This document shows, piece by piece, positions 17,801 to 24,902 of a stretch of 38,240 nucleotides of DNA (positions within the stretch are counted from its first letter, which is position 1; every line of letters starts with the position of its first letter). Below the pieces are notes generated by a model. That model was not told where the DNA came from. It did no database searches and was given only the letters and a program-made list of their open reading frames with translations. Made by a program: the position numbers and the translations under genes. The stretch is taken from positions 1 to 38,240 of the IMG/VR virus record IMGVR_UViG_3300044516_000147. One strand, given 5' to 3'. Origin of the DNA: a virus.

Positions 17801-18741
17801 TGCCCAGCACCCTGAAGCATTTCAGCACCACCTCTAAGAAAGGTACTACCCCCAATTAAAGCGGCACTTTTAGCACTAGGTATAAAACCCATTTTTTCAT
17901 AATGTTCTGCTTCAGCTTTAGTTGTAAAGTCTAAGTCCGGGTGTAACTCTTTAGCTTCTGCAAGGGCGTCTTCATCTGTTATATTATCAGGGACACGTAG
18001 TTTAGAACCACTGGCTAGTAGTAAATCTCTTAGACCTACAGCATCTATTCCATTTGACCTAGCTTCCGCAAGGGCGTCTTCTCTGGATATACTAGAAGGA
18101 ACTTTTAAAACGCCTCCACTTAATAAAGGAATATCATATGTATCTTCTTGAGGAGTTTGTGTTTGCGCTTGTTGGGGACGTCCTCCTAATATATTAGATA
18201 GGTAACCTTGAGTCTCTTCAGGTATAGCAGACATCCAATTGTCCCCTGCTTTTCGTATAGCTTTATTGAGGTTTCCTTCCCCATAGTTATAAGCAGCAAC
18301 AGCTTTTGTTACATCACCATTATAATATTTAACCAATCCCGCCATTTTCTTACCAGCGGCATTAATAGAGGCATGAGGATCACGAGGATCAATATCATAT
18401 TCTTTAGCGGTTTTAGGTATAAACTGTAAGATGCCTGTGGCGCCACTTTTTTTATTTACAGCATCGGGATTAAACCTACTTTCTTGATATGCCATAGAAG
18501 ATAAAATTCCACTAGGCAAACCATACTGACTTTCAGCTCTTTGAAATGCTTCATTATAACTAGAAAGAGGTGCTCTAGTAGGTGTAGTAGTTTCTTCTTG
18601 AGGTAGTGTTGGTAACTCACGGGATATAGGCGCAGGGGCAAACTCTCCCATATTTAAAAAGGCGTCTAGCCCACGAGTATTAGGAGGTGTAGCAGAGTTA
18701 GAGGCGTTAGTAAAATTATCTATTGCAGTTTCGTTAGCCAT
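11812..18741 (-). CDS. Giant polyvalent protein (transglycosylase, HExxH, ASCH-like, GNAT-like)
   Basis: A 2,309-residue protein, probably carried in the virion and ejected into the cell. Residues 62-187 are an SLT lytic transglycosylase with catalytic Glu87 (AYQESRF), GILQF and AAYNYGEGN, able to cut peptidoglycan for DNA entry. Residues 290-540 hold several hydrophobic Gly/Ala-rich stretches; 550-670 is a Pro/Glu/Gln-rich linker with tandem repeats. HELLH at 853-857 plus a downstream HEFVSEG suggests a zinc peptidase. Residues 1031-1142 resemble an ASCH fold and about 1172-1300 a GNAT acetyltransferase (RQGIATAMYDLAEE). The C-terminal 900 residues resemble the large polyvalent-associated (LPD38-like) region with IRDPFMANF. 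The set fits the polyvalent proteins described in phages and conjugative elements. Last gene of the late operon, after a 43-base gap. Domain calls after the SLT are by motif only. Confidence 0.85.
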   Translation of the reverse strand: MANETAIDNFTNASNSATPPNTRGLDAFLNMGEFAPAPISRELPTLPQEETTTPTRAPLSSYNEAFQRAESQYGLPSGILSSMAYQESRFNPDAVNKKSGATGILQFIPKTAKEYDIDPRDPHASINAAGKKMAGLVKYYNGDVTKAVAAYNYGEGNLNKAIRKAGDNWMSAIPEETQGYLSNILGGRPQQAQTQTPQEDTYDIPLLSGGVLKVPSSISREDALAEARSNGIDAVGLRDLLLASGSKLRVPDNITDEDALAEAKELHPDLDFTTKAEAEHYEKMGFIPSAKSAALIGGSTFLRGGAEMLQGAGQSMGFPSLEQIGTSGIEKSKEWEKKAGEMSEAPTETDPLYRQIPHYAGEVVGGIGPYATGLALAPEVVAPSLLAGTMGSQALGSMAQRTDEQGKDFEVMPHLPAAAAETAVNYVTLGVLGPLKGKIQSRFMEELLTPNVQKYIADVVETKGVEAGKAAVGSKVADIAKEFGLNTTGMVFGDVGSAVIERAATGQDVSSPEAMDEYWENLKTDLVGGGLLAGPMGLSRHAGKQGALEQAQAEAEAPPPVAPEVSQPEVNEQGYTPEQQAAIEVIAPVSEPPAPEQPTTEQALPTGEAVTPIPEQPTTEQVSVAPTPPIVEEQNVTQTDTGEIEEPTIRQPEQPKAPEQPEAPEQPEAPHWADTLGIAPSSAKYKQLKQLDINDTDQHPAIKRILDSVASTNMKKDSAAIEDLYKQLDVVSPEETSKKKLDFGEALGYGWKPQVDREGRITAKLKETENEELRKAVHSSDINSTISVLSESKNPIIRHLAETTKNLTDLNIKVGGILGKAKRGATRAGEYSPSAHTIRLNPKYAGNETTVGHELLHANVYHAIENPTQKQKPSVEGLKKLHETVKTHPTLHKEYGVTNVHEFVSEGLTNPEFQYKLKKIKYENTTMWGKFTQSIANMLGLKRDNAFVELLTHTENLLPSEPVRRGKDTKGGKPLYNEQERTDADKISKATTPNVSRSTQPEIRQEGKGAPISSKGVREGRPETKEEKVTHGININDKEQAFTDQILAGEKTIETRDSNSLKPYIGKRMGLIKTGKGKAMHVGYATIGEPKVYDSEAKFRADEDKHLVSKGTFHDISDKKYGRPLKYGYPLTDIESITPVPVTSEGHVARVLPEAKEEKVNPVVSPKVVTTDIENPSDFKKEHYERALAEGNYTEHKTKKGDIIKLVNLQDKYNQSGVIKAFDENNNPIGFLDYANIKQEGSTPGVYDVIPNPDVEVDWDWHRQGIATAMYDLAEETGGLIPSYETSALRTELGGAFRKSRELAKLGKPRTSIEADRDALKDRITHLEKSLDYEKDMPDYLRWSESRLALVNKEIEALKKAASLPTPPSLTKFVESFQEQNQEKVGPLYSEVPSDEPELDRLRSADILVDRSPKVEELKKQRDKDIEKAQMAASNQSVIGRTLNKIRQKYIAHDSMLDYLTREDKTVMPNGEFHERILRNQAKERRNFISSAIEHGFVTRSSTGLLTINRSDKLNLVKILERSHDLPKGYKAEDVERILTVLANEGHQLRYQDIERRAVQRRADAAKLMAFAKTFPKKSEPRISAMTAAKEIRKLAESDQRRVDKIKAEGGIGAHITPDMISDAHKVMSTVPEIKSIVDDVHKVMRSLVDLLESTGNIDATVAREWRNPKYQYAPLYMSTDELESMGESNISVSSAVKGIGKVKAKGVSEHKINMFENLQKHYAFAVDAAMENNYKTASLNWLARHGSARELAFNNGSKFMQVVSVLRKGKSVMYAIDDPVLFDAFKDVARLELPSFITAPSMVIRKGALTNPMFWYRQLIRDPFMANFTAQTGLVTPIGAARSFLKIITNSSEEYKELVNKGILQSQSNLADQKIDFIKGRKQRGAVEKGWSWIQHIHEAADAATRVEVYKAALKEAKSVKGLTEEGKKDFATSRARDFMSFANQGNDATIRMVNQSVPFFNSFLNGMDVLLRNASGMNMSKADAARARKMFRTRAMYMTLASMAYSYTLANSSQDYREAKADDWMNNWLIPTPWNNRMGKAASPFEVGTAFKLIPEAMVRQMMGLDTGTRSKELLYNSVINGLTPPLPIPAFIKPILEAVTGKSMISKNPAEWFDIENQGDKNLVRAERGRGKSYLADAFSDVTGTSPAIGAQLLRGYFTEVYNVADMFAKGISTGFGEQVGKDWTETTPFVKAFVTNPNALADQNEVYSQAEKYNQISNTLKHLLRVGDPRAALYATSENIPALYGSKAEAKVLSMMAKLNQAMVFTQNDASMPIEKKRKQMDELLTMKRNILKMGTGIIKDVEED
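16733..16786 (-). repeat. 18-nt tandem repeat, three copies, in the polyvalent gene
   Basis: Three consecutive 18-base units (plus-strand ggcgcttcaggttgttca, the third with one change) encode repeated EQPEAP in the Pro-rich linker near residues 652-669. Such repeats expand and shrink easily and probably set linker length. Confidence 0.85.
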
Positions 18742-18784
18742 GCTACATCCGTCTAGTAAATTATTGTTGAGTAATTATAGCTTA

Positions 18785-20431
18785 TTATGGTATTAAAGTA
18801 ATTCCTCTATTACCTACAGCCTGCCCTGCAGAAGAGCCTCCTCCAATATTACCTATACTCACCATAGGATTAGAAGCACCTGAACTTACATATTTACGAG
18901 CTAAGGCCATTTTTTCTTCGGGGGGCAGACTCATTGTTGTTGGATTTTCATTTATTTGTTTTAAGGCTGCCATAGATGCTGTTAATAACTGGGCCCCATT
19001 AGGAGTACCCTCATACTGAGCTTTCATTTGGGCTACTATATAGTTATTATCAGCGTTCATTTGAGCTATTTCTTTAGCAGATTTGTTGCCCATTTGTTCT
19101 TTTTGAAGTTCTACATCTTTCCCATATTTAAGTTCAGCCAATTTAGCAGCTGCTGCCGCTGCCGCTGTTTTTTCAGCGTTCTTTTGAGCTAAGTACAAAT
19201 CAGCAGCTTCTCGATCACCAGTCATAAGGGCTTTCTTTTGAGCCATTTGTAGAGCCATAAGGTCTTTATTAGCCGCTTGTTCTTCTTTAGCACCTGATTG
19301 ATAGCCAGATACACCTGACAAAAGACCTGCACCTAGAGCTTGACTCATATACGGAGTCTGAGCAGATAACATACCGCCTAAGCCTTGAGCTAAAGCAGTT
19401 CCCCATTTGTCTTTATTAGCACTTCTAGCTGCTTCCTTAGCCATAGCCACTTCTTCAGACATATCAGCTTCAGGACCTCTAAAGGCTTTAATAGCCTCTT
19501 TCTCTTCATAGGCAGTAGGCGCTGCCTCATTACGTGCAGCTGAGCTTGTATCCGCAGGAGCAAATAGTATGTCGTGTTTACCTATAGGCTGTTCACTATA
19601 TTTTGGGGTAGTATCCTTGTTTAACATATTAGCTACTATCGCATCTGCATCATAGGAGTTAGGGTCTACTTTAGATCCTTTAGGAGTTAAATACTCACTT
19701 AGTTTAGATATATCAGAAGGTACATAAATTCCTCCCGGCAACGATGCAATACCTTTCTCAGAAGGAGCTTGTTTTTTTGTTTTAGCTTCACTTAATAAAT
19801 TCTTATGTGTTGCGATTGCTCTATCTTTAGCGTACTTATTATCACCGTACTGAAGACTACTAGCGTCTGGAGTACCGCCTAACGCTTCATTAGCAACAGC
19901 CACATCACCTGCAGCGGCTTCTTCGTTATACTTGGTTTCTAGGTTTGGATCATTAGGGTCTATATTAAGATTTTTTAATCCAGCAAGTGGGTCTCCTGTA
20001 TAACTTCCAGCCGTACCATCAAAACGCCTAACCTCACCCCCACGAGCCAGTGCAACTAACCCACCTGTAGCCGCTTGTTGTGGAGCGGGAGTATTTTCAG
20101 GAGCTACGCCTATTCCTGCCCCTCGCATTGGGTCTACTTGTTGCATAGCCATTTGGTTCCCACCTACAGATGGTAGTCCTTGTGGTGAAGTTTGTTGAAA
20201 CTCTTGCAGCTTTTGTTGTAGCACCGTTTGTTGTGGAGCCTGTGGGTGTGGAGCCCTAGCCTGTTGTTGAAACTGTGCTGCCATAGCCATGGCTAATGCT
20301 TCAGGACTATTAGGGTTTTGCTGTACCTGTTGGGATACAATTTGCATCTGTTGAGGTGTAGCGTACTTTAGCATGTCAAAAGCTTGATTAACTTGCTGAC
20401 TGTAAGCTTGATTAGTTACTGGAGCACTCAT
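18785..20431 (-). CDS. Gln/Ala-rich internal virion-like protein
   Basis: A 548-residue protein of low complexity. The N-terminal 120 residues are Gln-rich and helical (QQMQIVSQQVQQNPNS), followed by a conserved-looking GGLVALARGGEV at 123-134. Residues 330-470 have long Ala/Lys/Glu helices likely to form coiled coils (KNAEKTAAAAAAAKLAELK), with a Gly-rich segment at about 346-382 (GTALAQGLGGMLSAQ) that could insert in a membrane. No enzyme motif is seen. Between the giant polyvalent gene and other Gly- and Gln-rich genes, it fits an internal or ejection protein of a podovirus-like particle. The GG-x-LA-x-GG motif recurs in its neighbours. Its start shares one base with the stop of the preceding gene (TAATG). 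Confidence 0.6.
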   Translation of the reverse strand: MSAPVTNQAYSQQVNQAFDMLKYATPQQMQIVSQQVQQNPNSPEALAMAMAAQFQQQARAPHPQAPQQTVLQQKLQEFQQTSPQGLPSVGGNQMAMQQVDPMRGAGIGVAPENTPAPQQAATGGLVALARGGEVRRFDGTAGSYTGDPLAGLKNLNIDPNDPNLETKYNEEAAAGDVAVANEALGGTPDASSLQYGDNKYAKDRAIATHKNLLSEAKTKKQAPSEKGIASLPGGIYVPSDISKLSEYLTPKGSKVDPNSYDADAIVANMLNKDTTPKYSEQPIGKHDILFAPADTSSAARNEAAPTAYEEKEAIKAFRGPEADMSEEVAMAKEAARSANKDKWGTALAQGLGGMLSAQTPYMSQALGAGLLSGVSGYQSGAKEEQAANKDLMALQMAQKKALMTGDREAADLYLAQKNAEKTAAAAAAAKLAELKYGKDVELQKEQMGNKSAKEIAQMNADNNYIVAQMKAQYEGTPNGAQLLTASMAALKQINENPTTMSLPPEEKMALARKYVSSGASNPMVSIGNIGGGSSAGQAVGNRGITLIP

Positions 20432-22605
20432 TATTTCATACCTCTTTTGCTTACTTTACCGTTTTTAATGAGTCCACCACGAGCACCCCAACTAGCTGGA
20501 TTATTAACGGCTTGACTTGTTGATGTCCCTCCACTCACAGGTTGAGCATTTACCCCTGCAACAGTTCCTGCATTAGCTTTGTTAGTAAAATCAAGAGCAT
20601 TCTGAGCGGTTTGTTGGTTAGCATTGACCCCTGCTTGAGACAGCGCTTGTTGAGCTTGCACTACTTGTCCTTGCGCCCCTAAGTTTGCTAGGCCTGCTTG
20701 GTTTGCCGCTGTGCCTGTACTCGTTAAACCGGCGGCATTTTGACCAACACCTTGAAGTGCAGAAATACCTTGTTGGTTAGCGGTTAACCCCGCTTGTTGG
20801 TTTGCTAGACTTGCCGCTTGTTGATTAGCGGTATTCATTTGTCCAACATTAAAGTCCATCCCCTGATTAGCTTGTTGAGCGGCTAGTTGTTGTTGTACAT
20901 AGTTGTTGTTAGCTAAGTTTTGCGCTGATGCGTTAAACTGGTAGGCCGCATTTTGGGCTACTTGGTTTTGTTGAGCCGCAGTTAATTGTCCTCCATAGTT
21001 TACTTTAGCAGCATCAAGTGCTTGTTGTACATACTGAGACCTTTGTTGATTAATTGCGGCTTGATTTTGTTGAGCTGTTTGTTGCGCAGCCGATAAGTTA
21101 GCTTGCCCCGCTTGTAGTCCTAACCCTTGTTCTGCAGAGAACTGCCCCATGCCTGACTGATATGCCTTTTCTAACCCTTGTGCTTCTATATCACCTAATC
21201 TAGTGGCTTGGTTACGCGCTGCTTCAGACCTTTCAATAGCTTGACGAGACCCACCATAAGCACCTGCAGCTGTAGCTTGTTTATTTAACTCTTGTAGTTG
21301 TTTAGCGTAGTCCCTATTAGCTTCTCTTTTTTGTATATCTACTACATTCTGCATGTAAGGAGACATGTATTGTTCTGATGTGCCTTGATCTGTCCAAGAC
21401 TTAGGGCCTTGCATTTGGTTTAAATCAGCTAAAGCTGCTTGGTAGTTTTGTGCGCTTATATCGGAAGGCGCGTTCATCATCTCAGCTTTATATCTTTCTA
21501 CCTCGGCCTTTTGAGCGGCTATGTCACGGACACTACCCCTATCTAGTTGAGCGGCTTGTACATCAGTAGGCTTGTACCCCGCTGCAGCTTCTAACCCCGC
21601 TGAAGATCTTCCGTACATACCTGTTGCGGTTTTAAACTGTTCTGGAGTAGATAAGTCTTTAGCCGCTTTCTGAAGGTCTAAAAAATCTTGGTTTGTAGAC
21701 TTGTACCCTATTATAGTGCCGCCTACAATACCGTCTTTCCAAACAGGCTCAGTATCAGCAGTCACATTTGTTATAGATGTGCCAATAGTGTTCTTTAAGC
21801 TAGTATCTGCTGCAGCTTGCTCTGTTGTTTTAGGGGGGGTGGTATCTACATTAGGATATAGTTTTTTTTGGTCTGCTGTTATAGTAGCCCCACCAGCCGC
21901 CGCTTCTGATAAGTATTTAGTATAGTCTGCAGCTGACTCTGTAACCCCTCTAGGTCTAGGGGTTTCCATCCCTGTTTTTAAGTCTATAGCGCCCTCATAT
22001 TTATTACCTGTAGAGTCAATATAATTCTGCATAAATGCAGTATTTCCTTTATTTGGGGCTCCCCCCAAATCTATTATTTTTTGTATGCGGTCTGCTTTTT
22101 GTTTGGGGGTTTCCCCCTTTACTGCGTTTTGTAGTTTTGCAATCTGCTGTTTTACAGTAGGTTGTCCCCCCTGTGCATAACCTTGTAAAGACATTATCCC
22201 ACCGCGAGCCGCTTGTTGTAGATCTGCGGTGGAAGTAACTATAGGAACAGTAGGAACAGTAGGAACAGTAGGTTTAGCCCCTACAGGGGTTTCTGCAGAT
22301 GGCGTAGGAGCCGTTGCATAAGGGGGAACAAACTGAGACTGTGTGGGTACTGGGCTATACCCTTTCCTAAGCATGTCATTCCAAGCCGCTGTTTGTCCAG
22401 CACTTGATCGTAACATACTAGTAATAGGTCCGGGTTTATCCGCAGTTCCTAACATAAGAGCTTGGTACACTGGGTTCTGCCACGGAGACTGATTGATAGT
22501 CTGAGTAGAGGTAGTATTTGAAGGTGTAGATGGCGCACCGCCATAGAATCTAGGGCAGATGTAAGTAAAAAATAGTTTTGAAAGACTACTTGGTTTGAAT
22601 ATCAT
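20431..22605 (-). CDS. Gln/Asn/Ala-rich internal virion-like protein
   Basis: A 724-residue protein. It opens with a short hydrophobic stretch (SKLFFTYICPRF), then a Pro/Thr-rich region with VPT repeats, then GGIMSLQGYAQGG near residues 135-150. Residues about 350-650 are extremely rich in Gln, Ala and Asn with regular spacing (ANQQAASLANQQAGLTANQQ), expected to form very long helices or fibrous coiled coils. The C-terminus, SWGARGGLIKNGKVSKRGMK, is basic. This composition matches ejection proteins that line up inside the capsid. No catalytic motif. The start lies in an ATGA overlap with the previous gene. The function is inferred from composition and context only. Confidence 0.6.
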   Translation of the reverse strand: MIFKPSSLSKLFFTYICPRFYGGAPSTPSNTTSTQTINQSPWQNPVYQALMLGTADKPGPITSMLRSSAGQTAAWNDMLRKGYSPVPTQSQFVPPYATAPTPSAETPVGAKPTVPTVPTVPIVTSTADLQQAARGGIMSLQGYAQGGQPTVKQQIAKLQNAVKGETPKQKADRIQKIIDLGGAPNKGNTAFMQNYIDSTGNKYEGAIDLKTGMETPRPRGVTESAADYTKYLSEAAAGGATITADQKKLYPNVDTTPPKTTEQAAADTSLKNTIGTSITNVTADTEPVWKDGIVGGTIIGYKSTNQDFLDLQKAAKDLSTPEQFKTATGMYGRSSAGLEAAAGYKPTDVQAAQLDRGSVRDIAAQKAEVERYKAEMMNAPSDISAQNYQAALADLNQMQGPKSWTDQGTSEQYMSPYMQNVVDIQKREANRDYAKQLQELNKQATAAGAYGGSRQAIERSEAARNQATRLGDIEAQGLEKAYQSGMGQFSAEQGLGLQAGQANLSAAQQTAQQNQAAINQQRSQYVQQALDAAKVNYGGQLTAAQQNQVAQNAAYQFNASAQNLANNNYVQQQLAAQQANQGMDFNVGQMNTANQQAASLANQQAGLTANQQGISALQGVGQNAAGLTSTGTAANQAGLANLGAQGQVVQAQQALSQAGVNANQQTAQNALDFTNKANAGTVAGVNAQPVSGGTSTSQAVNNPASWGARGGLIKNGKVSKRGMK
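22243..22269 (-). repeat. 9-nt tandem repeat, three copies
   Basis: Three units of plus-strand aggaacagt encode the repeated Val-Pro-Thr in the Pro/Thr-rich region of the Gln-rich virion protein. Simple slippage-prone repeat. Confidence 0.85.
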
Positions 22606-23015
22606 AGGGATTTACCTGTAATTATATATTTTTGCTTCATGCCGTATCGAGACCATAGCTTAACTATAGATTCACGACCTGCACCTTCTAAATAAGTAGC
22701 ACCGTTTGACCGGAGTATGTCTTCAAATTGAGCCCATGTAGACCTGTTAGATACTAGTTTACCACCAATAGCCACTACAAATCCAACTCTGTCAGCTGGT
22801 CTATTAAAATAAAACACAACTAAAGCTCCATGTATAGTATTTTCTTCGTCAGTAGCAACAATAAGCTGCCATGACCCTAGTGATACCATCACTCTCACTT
22901 CTTCAATATTGTAATCCCCACAAGCATACTCAAGAGCAGCCTCTAAGAAATGCTCGACATAATCCCATGTTTGGTTTACATATTCTAGGGGGACTTGTTG
23001 TACTTTAAGCGCCAT
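22602..23015 (-). CDS. Small GNAT-like protein, possibly T7 gp13-like
   Basis: A 137-residue protein with an alternating helix-strand pattern: helix at 10-30 (EYVNQTWDYVEHFLEAALEY), strands SWQLIVATD and ALVVFYFN, then a helix-strand end near EGAGRESIVKLWSRYGMKQK. The phrase about a residue string ending LWSRYGMKQKY is typical of the last part of N-acetyltransferase folds, where the side chains after the turn close the active site. Phage T7 and relatives encode a small acetyltransferase-like virion protein among the internal proteins, and the position here is the same. The usual acetyl-CoA loop (R/Q-x-x-G-x-G/A) is not clearly visible, so enzyme activity is doubtful. It overlaps the preceding gene by 11 bases and the next by an ATGA. 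Confidence 0.45.
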   Translation of the reverse strand: MALKVQQVPLEYVNQTWDYVEHFLEAALEYACGDYNIEEVRVMVSLGSWQLIVATDEENTIHGALVVFYFNRPADRVGFVVAIGGKLVSNRSTWAQFEDILRSNGATYLEGAGRESIVKLWSRYGMKQKYIITGKSL

Positions 23016-24114
23016 GTTTTTTAGCCGCTCCTAAGCCTTGTATGTTAACTGCTTCTTTACGCACTTCCATCATAAGGTGTCTTAAGAACTCTGCACCTGC
23101 TTTAGAGGAGCCATTACCTAATGCACTTACTACATCAGCAGGGATAATATAGGCGCCATCTTTAAGGGGGATTTGACCTCCATGTGCCAAAGCCGTAAGA
23201 CCTCCAGTAGCTTTACCAATACCACTTAATGAAGATAGTGGTCCTGAAGGAGAACCAAACCCTAAACTTTTTAAATTTGCCATACCTGCCTGATTTTGAT
23301 TTGCGAAGTCTATAGCCCCTTGAGCGTTTTGTTGTTCTGCTTTCTTAGCCGCTTCATCTGCGTTTAACATGCTTTGCCCAGCGTAATTAGTCACAGCTCC
23401 AGCAACTGCTCCCCTACCTATAGCCCCTAAATTGTAAGAGTTATCAGGTCCTTTAGCTAATACTGAAGGCCCAGTAGGGTCATTTGTACCTATAGGGGTA
23501 CCGGGGTCAATTTTACCAAGTTCAGGTAAAGGATTTGTAGTTGTGCCTGTACCTGCAGTATCTGCGAGTGTAGCAGGAGTAGTGGGCCCCGCAGGTTTCC
23601 CAAGCCCTAAATCAGTTGTAGGTACTTCTTTTGGCCCTCCAATTCCTCCAGCCATCTCTCCCGCACCAGCGGTTACTGCGCCAGTAGCCCCTCCAATAAG
23701 GGCGCCTTTACCTATATCTTCTCCTTTTACAGCACTGGATCCTGCGCCTATAGCTGCACCTGTAGTAGCACCAACTGCAACATTAGTAGCTGTATTTCCA
23801 ATAGCTCCCGCCATCCCTGCCGCTTTTGCTCCAGCAGCTAACCCTGATCCCACACCAGCTGTGGCTAACCCAGTTCCAGCTCCCATAAGAGCCCCTTTAC
23901 CTATATCTTGTCCAGTAGCCGCTGCTTGAATAGCCCCCAATCCAGCACCTGCAGTAGCCGCAGTTCCTGCTCCAATTAATGCTGATGAAGTAGCTCCTAA
24001 CGCTGCTGCTGACGCCCCTGCTGCACCTGCTGCGCCCGCTACTGCCCCTGTACCAACACCAACCAATCCTGCGGCTGTGGCTCCAAAGGTAGCTAATGCT
24101 CCTACAAAACTCAT
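23005..24114 (-). CDS. Gly/Ala-rich glycine-zipper virion protein
   Basis: A 369-residue protein. The first 150 residues are almost wholly Gly, Ala, Thr and Val with glycine-zipper spacing (GVGTGAVAGAAGAAGASAA), typical of segments that insert in membranes during DNA ejection. An internal duplication is clear: GQDIGKGALMGAGTGLATAG and GEDIGKGALIGGATGAVTAG. The C-terminal third is a Gln/Ala helix followed by GGLTALAHGGQIPLKDGAYI and a VVSALGNGSSKAGAEFL stretch, matched by a related block near the end of the 24,899-26,398 protein. Likely an internal virion or pore-forming ejection protein. It begins in an ATGA overlap with the SET-domain gene, so the two are translationally linked. Confidence 0.65.
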   Translation of the reverse strand: MSFVGALATFGATAAGLVGVGTGAVAGAAGAAGASAAALGATSSALIGAGTAATAGAGLGAIQAAATGQDIGKGALMGAGTGLATAGVGSGLAAGAKAAGMAGAIGNTATNVAVGATTGAAIGAGSSAVKGEDIGKGALIGGATGAVTAGAGEMAGGIGGPKEVPTTDLGLGKPAGPTTPATLADTAGTGTTTNPLPELGKIDPGTPIGTNDPTGPSVLAKGPDNSYNLGAIGRGAVAGAVTNYAGQSMLNADEAAKKAEQQNAQGAIDFANQNQAGMANLKSLGFGSPSGPLSSLSGIGKATGGLTALAHGGQIPLKDGAYIIPADVVSALGNGSSKAGAEFLRHLMMEVRKEAVNIQGLGAAKKHGA

Positions 24115-24902
24115 TGTTCTGCTCCTAGTCTTACTCGGTTAGCTTGTCTGTAGTCCACAGTAAGTTCTTCGTTTTTATATATCTTTTTTATAGCGTACAT
24201 GTCTATATTATCTCCAGCCAGCACGTACTGTGTATTAGGGAATGAACTATGATTCGTATATCTCCCAACAGAGGTTCTAAATTGTCCAATACGTCCGGGG
24301 GCTATACGAGCACCACTAGGGATGTCTTCAAAAGCAAATACACCTTGACCTTGAATAGCAGAGGGGGCTATATAAGTCAGTTTCTCATTCTCTGGCATCG
24401 GTACTTGGTCTTCTAGATTTTCTGAAAGTGCTCTAGCTTGCATATCTGTAAACCCCGCCTCTGTAATAGCTTGTATATAGTCGTACTGTTGGTACTCTGC
24501 CATTGTATTAAACGTCAACACTTCAGCAACTTTAGTATCATCTTGTTCAGTACATGCGTGTATAGTAGCAAATTCCACTTCTTCGTGCACATAAACTACA
24601 CGGTGCGTTCCAGCTGGTGTTATAAACATATCAGGGGCAGTTACTTCTTGAGATTCACCTTCAGAGTTAAGCATTGTTATACGCCCTCTAAAAGCCACAG
24701 ATATATGATCTGTTTTGTGTACTGCGGTTGTAAAAAAGCACCCTGCGGGGACAATAATCCTACGCCCGTATAACTCTTTTGTGTGGTAGTGCTTTAGGGG
24801 AGTTTCTACACCTTGCAGTTCGCCACTGTCCACTTTAGCTTGTATACACACTGCCAGCTCATCAATAGAGTTTACGATTCCTTGGGTCTGAACGGAGTTC
24901 AT
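24111..24902 (-). CDS. Cupin-SET domain fusion protein
   Basis: A 263-residue protein with two folds. Residues about 35-118 look like a cupin barrel: RRIIVPAGCFFTTAVHKTDH, then a strand with FRGRITML, then APDMFITPAGTHRVVYVHEE. Residues 176-252 match SET-domain methyltransferases: QGQGVFAFEDIPSGARI, the NHS motif in RYTNHSSFPNT (214-224), and ELTVDY at 246-251. SET enzymes use S-adenosylmethionine to methylate Lys side chains. The region that normally carries pre-SET and post-SET zinc Cys is absent, as in short bacterial and viral forms. The gene overlaps virion genes on both sides by ATGA, so it is made with the structural proteins and could methylate virion or host proteins. Substrate unknown; I am sure of the SET motif and moderately sure of the cupin. 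Confidence 0.8.
   Translation of the reverse strand: MNSVQTQGIVNSIDELAVCIQAKVDSGELQGVETPLKHYHTKELYGRRIIVPAGCFFTTAVHKTDHISVAFRGRITMLNSEGESQEVTAPDMFITPAGTHRVVYVHEEVEFATIHACTEQDDTKVAEVLTFNTMAEYQQYDYIQAITEAGFTDMQARALSENLEDQVPMPENEKLTYIAPSAIQGQGVFAFEDIPSGARIAPGRIGQFRTSVGRYTNHSSFPNTQYVLAGDNIDMYAIKKIYKNEELTVDYRQANRVRLGAEQ

Noticed and set aside
11812-18741. Giant N4-type virion RNA polymerase
   Set aside because: The length is suggestive, but I could not see the polymerase motifs; the transglycosylase and polyvalent features explain the protein better.
18742-18784. Minus-strand TATAAT box in the 43-base gap before the polyvalent gene
   Set aside because: No acceptable -35 box at the right distance; AT-rich sequence makes a chance match likely.
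23543-23929. 128-residue plus-strand open frame opposite the Gly/Ala-rich gene
   Set aside because: It is a Pro/Ala/Val-rich shadow of the Gly/Ala codons on the other strand, with no ribosome binding site.
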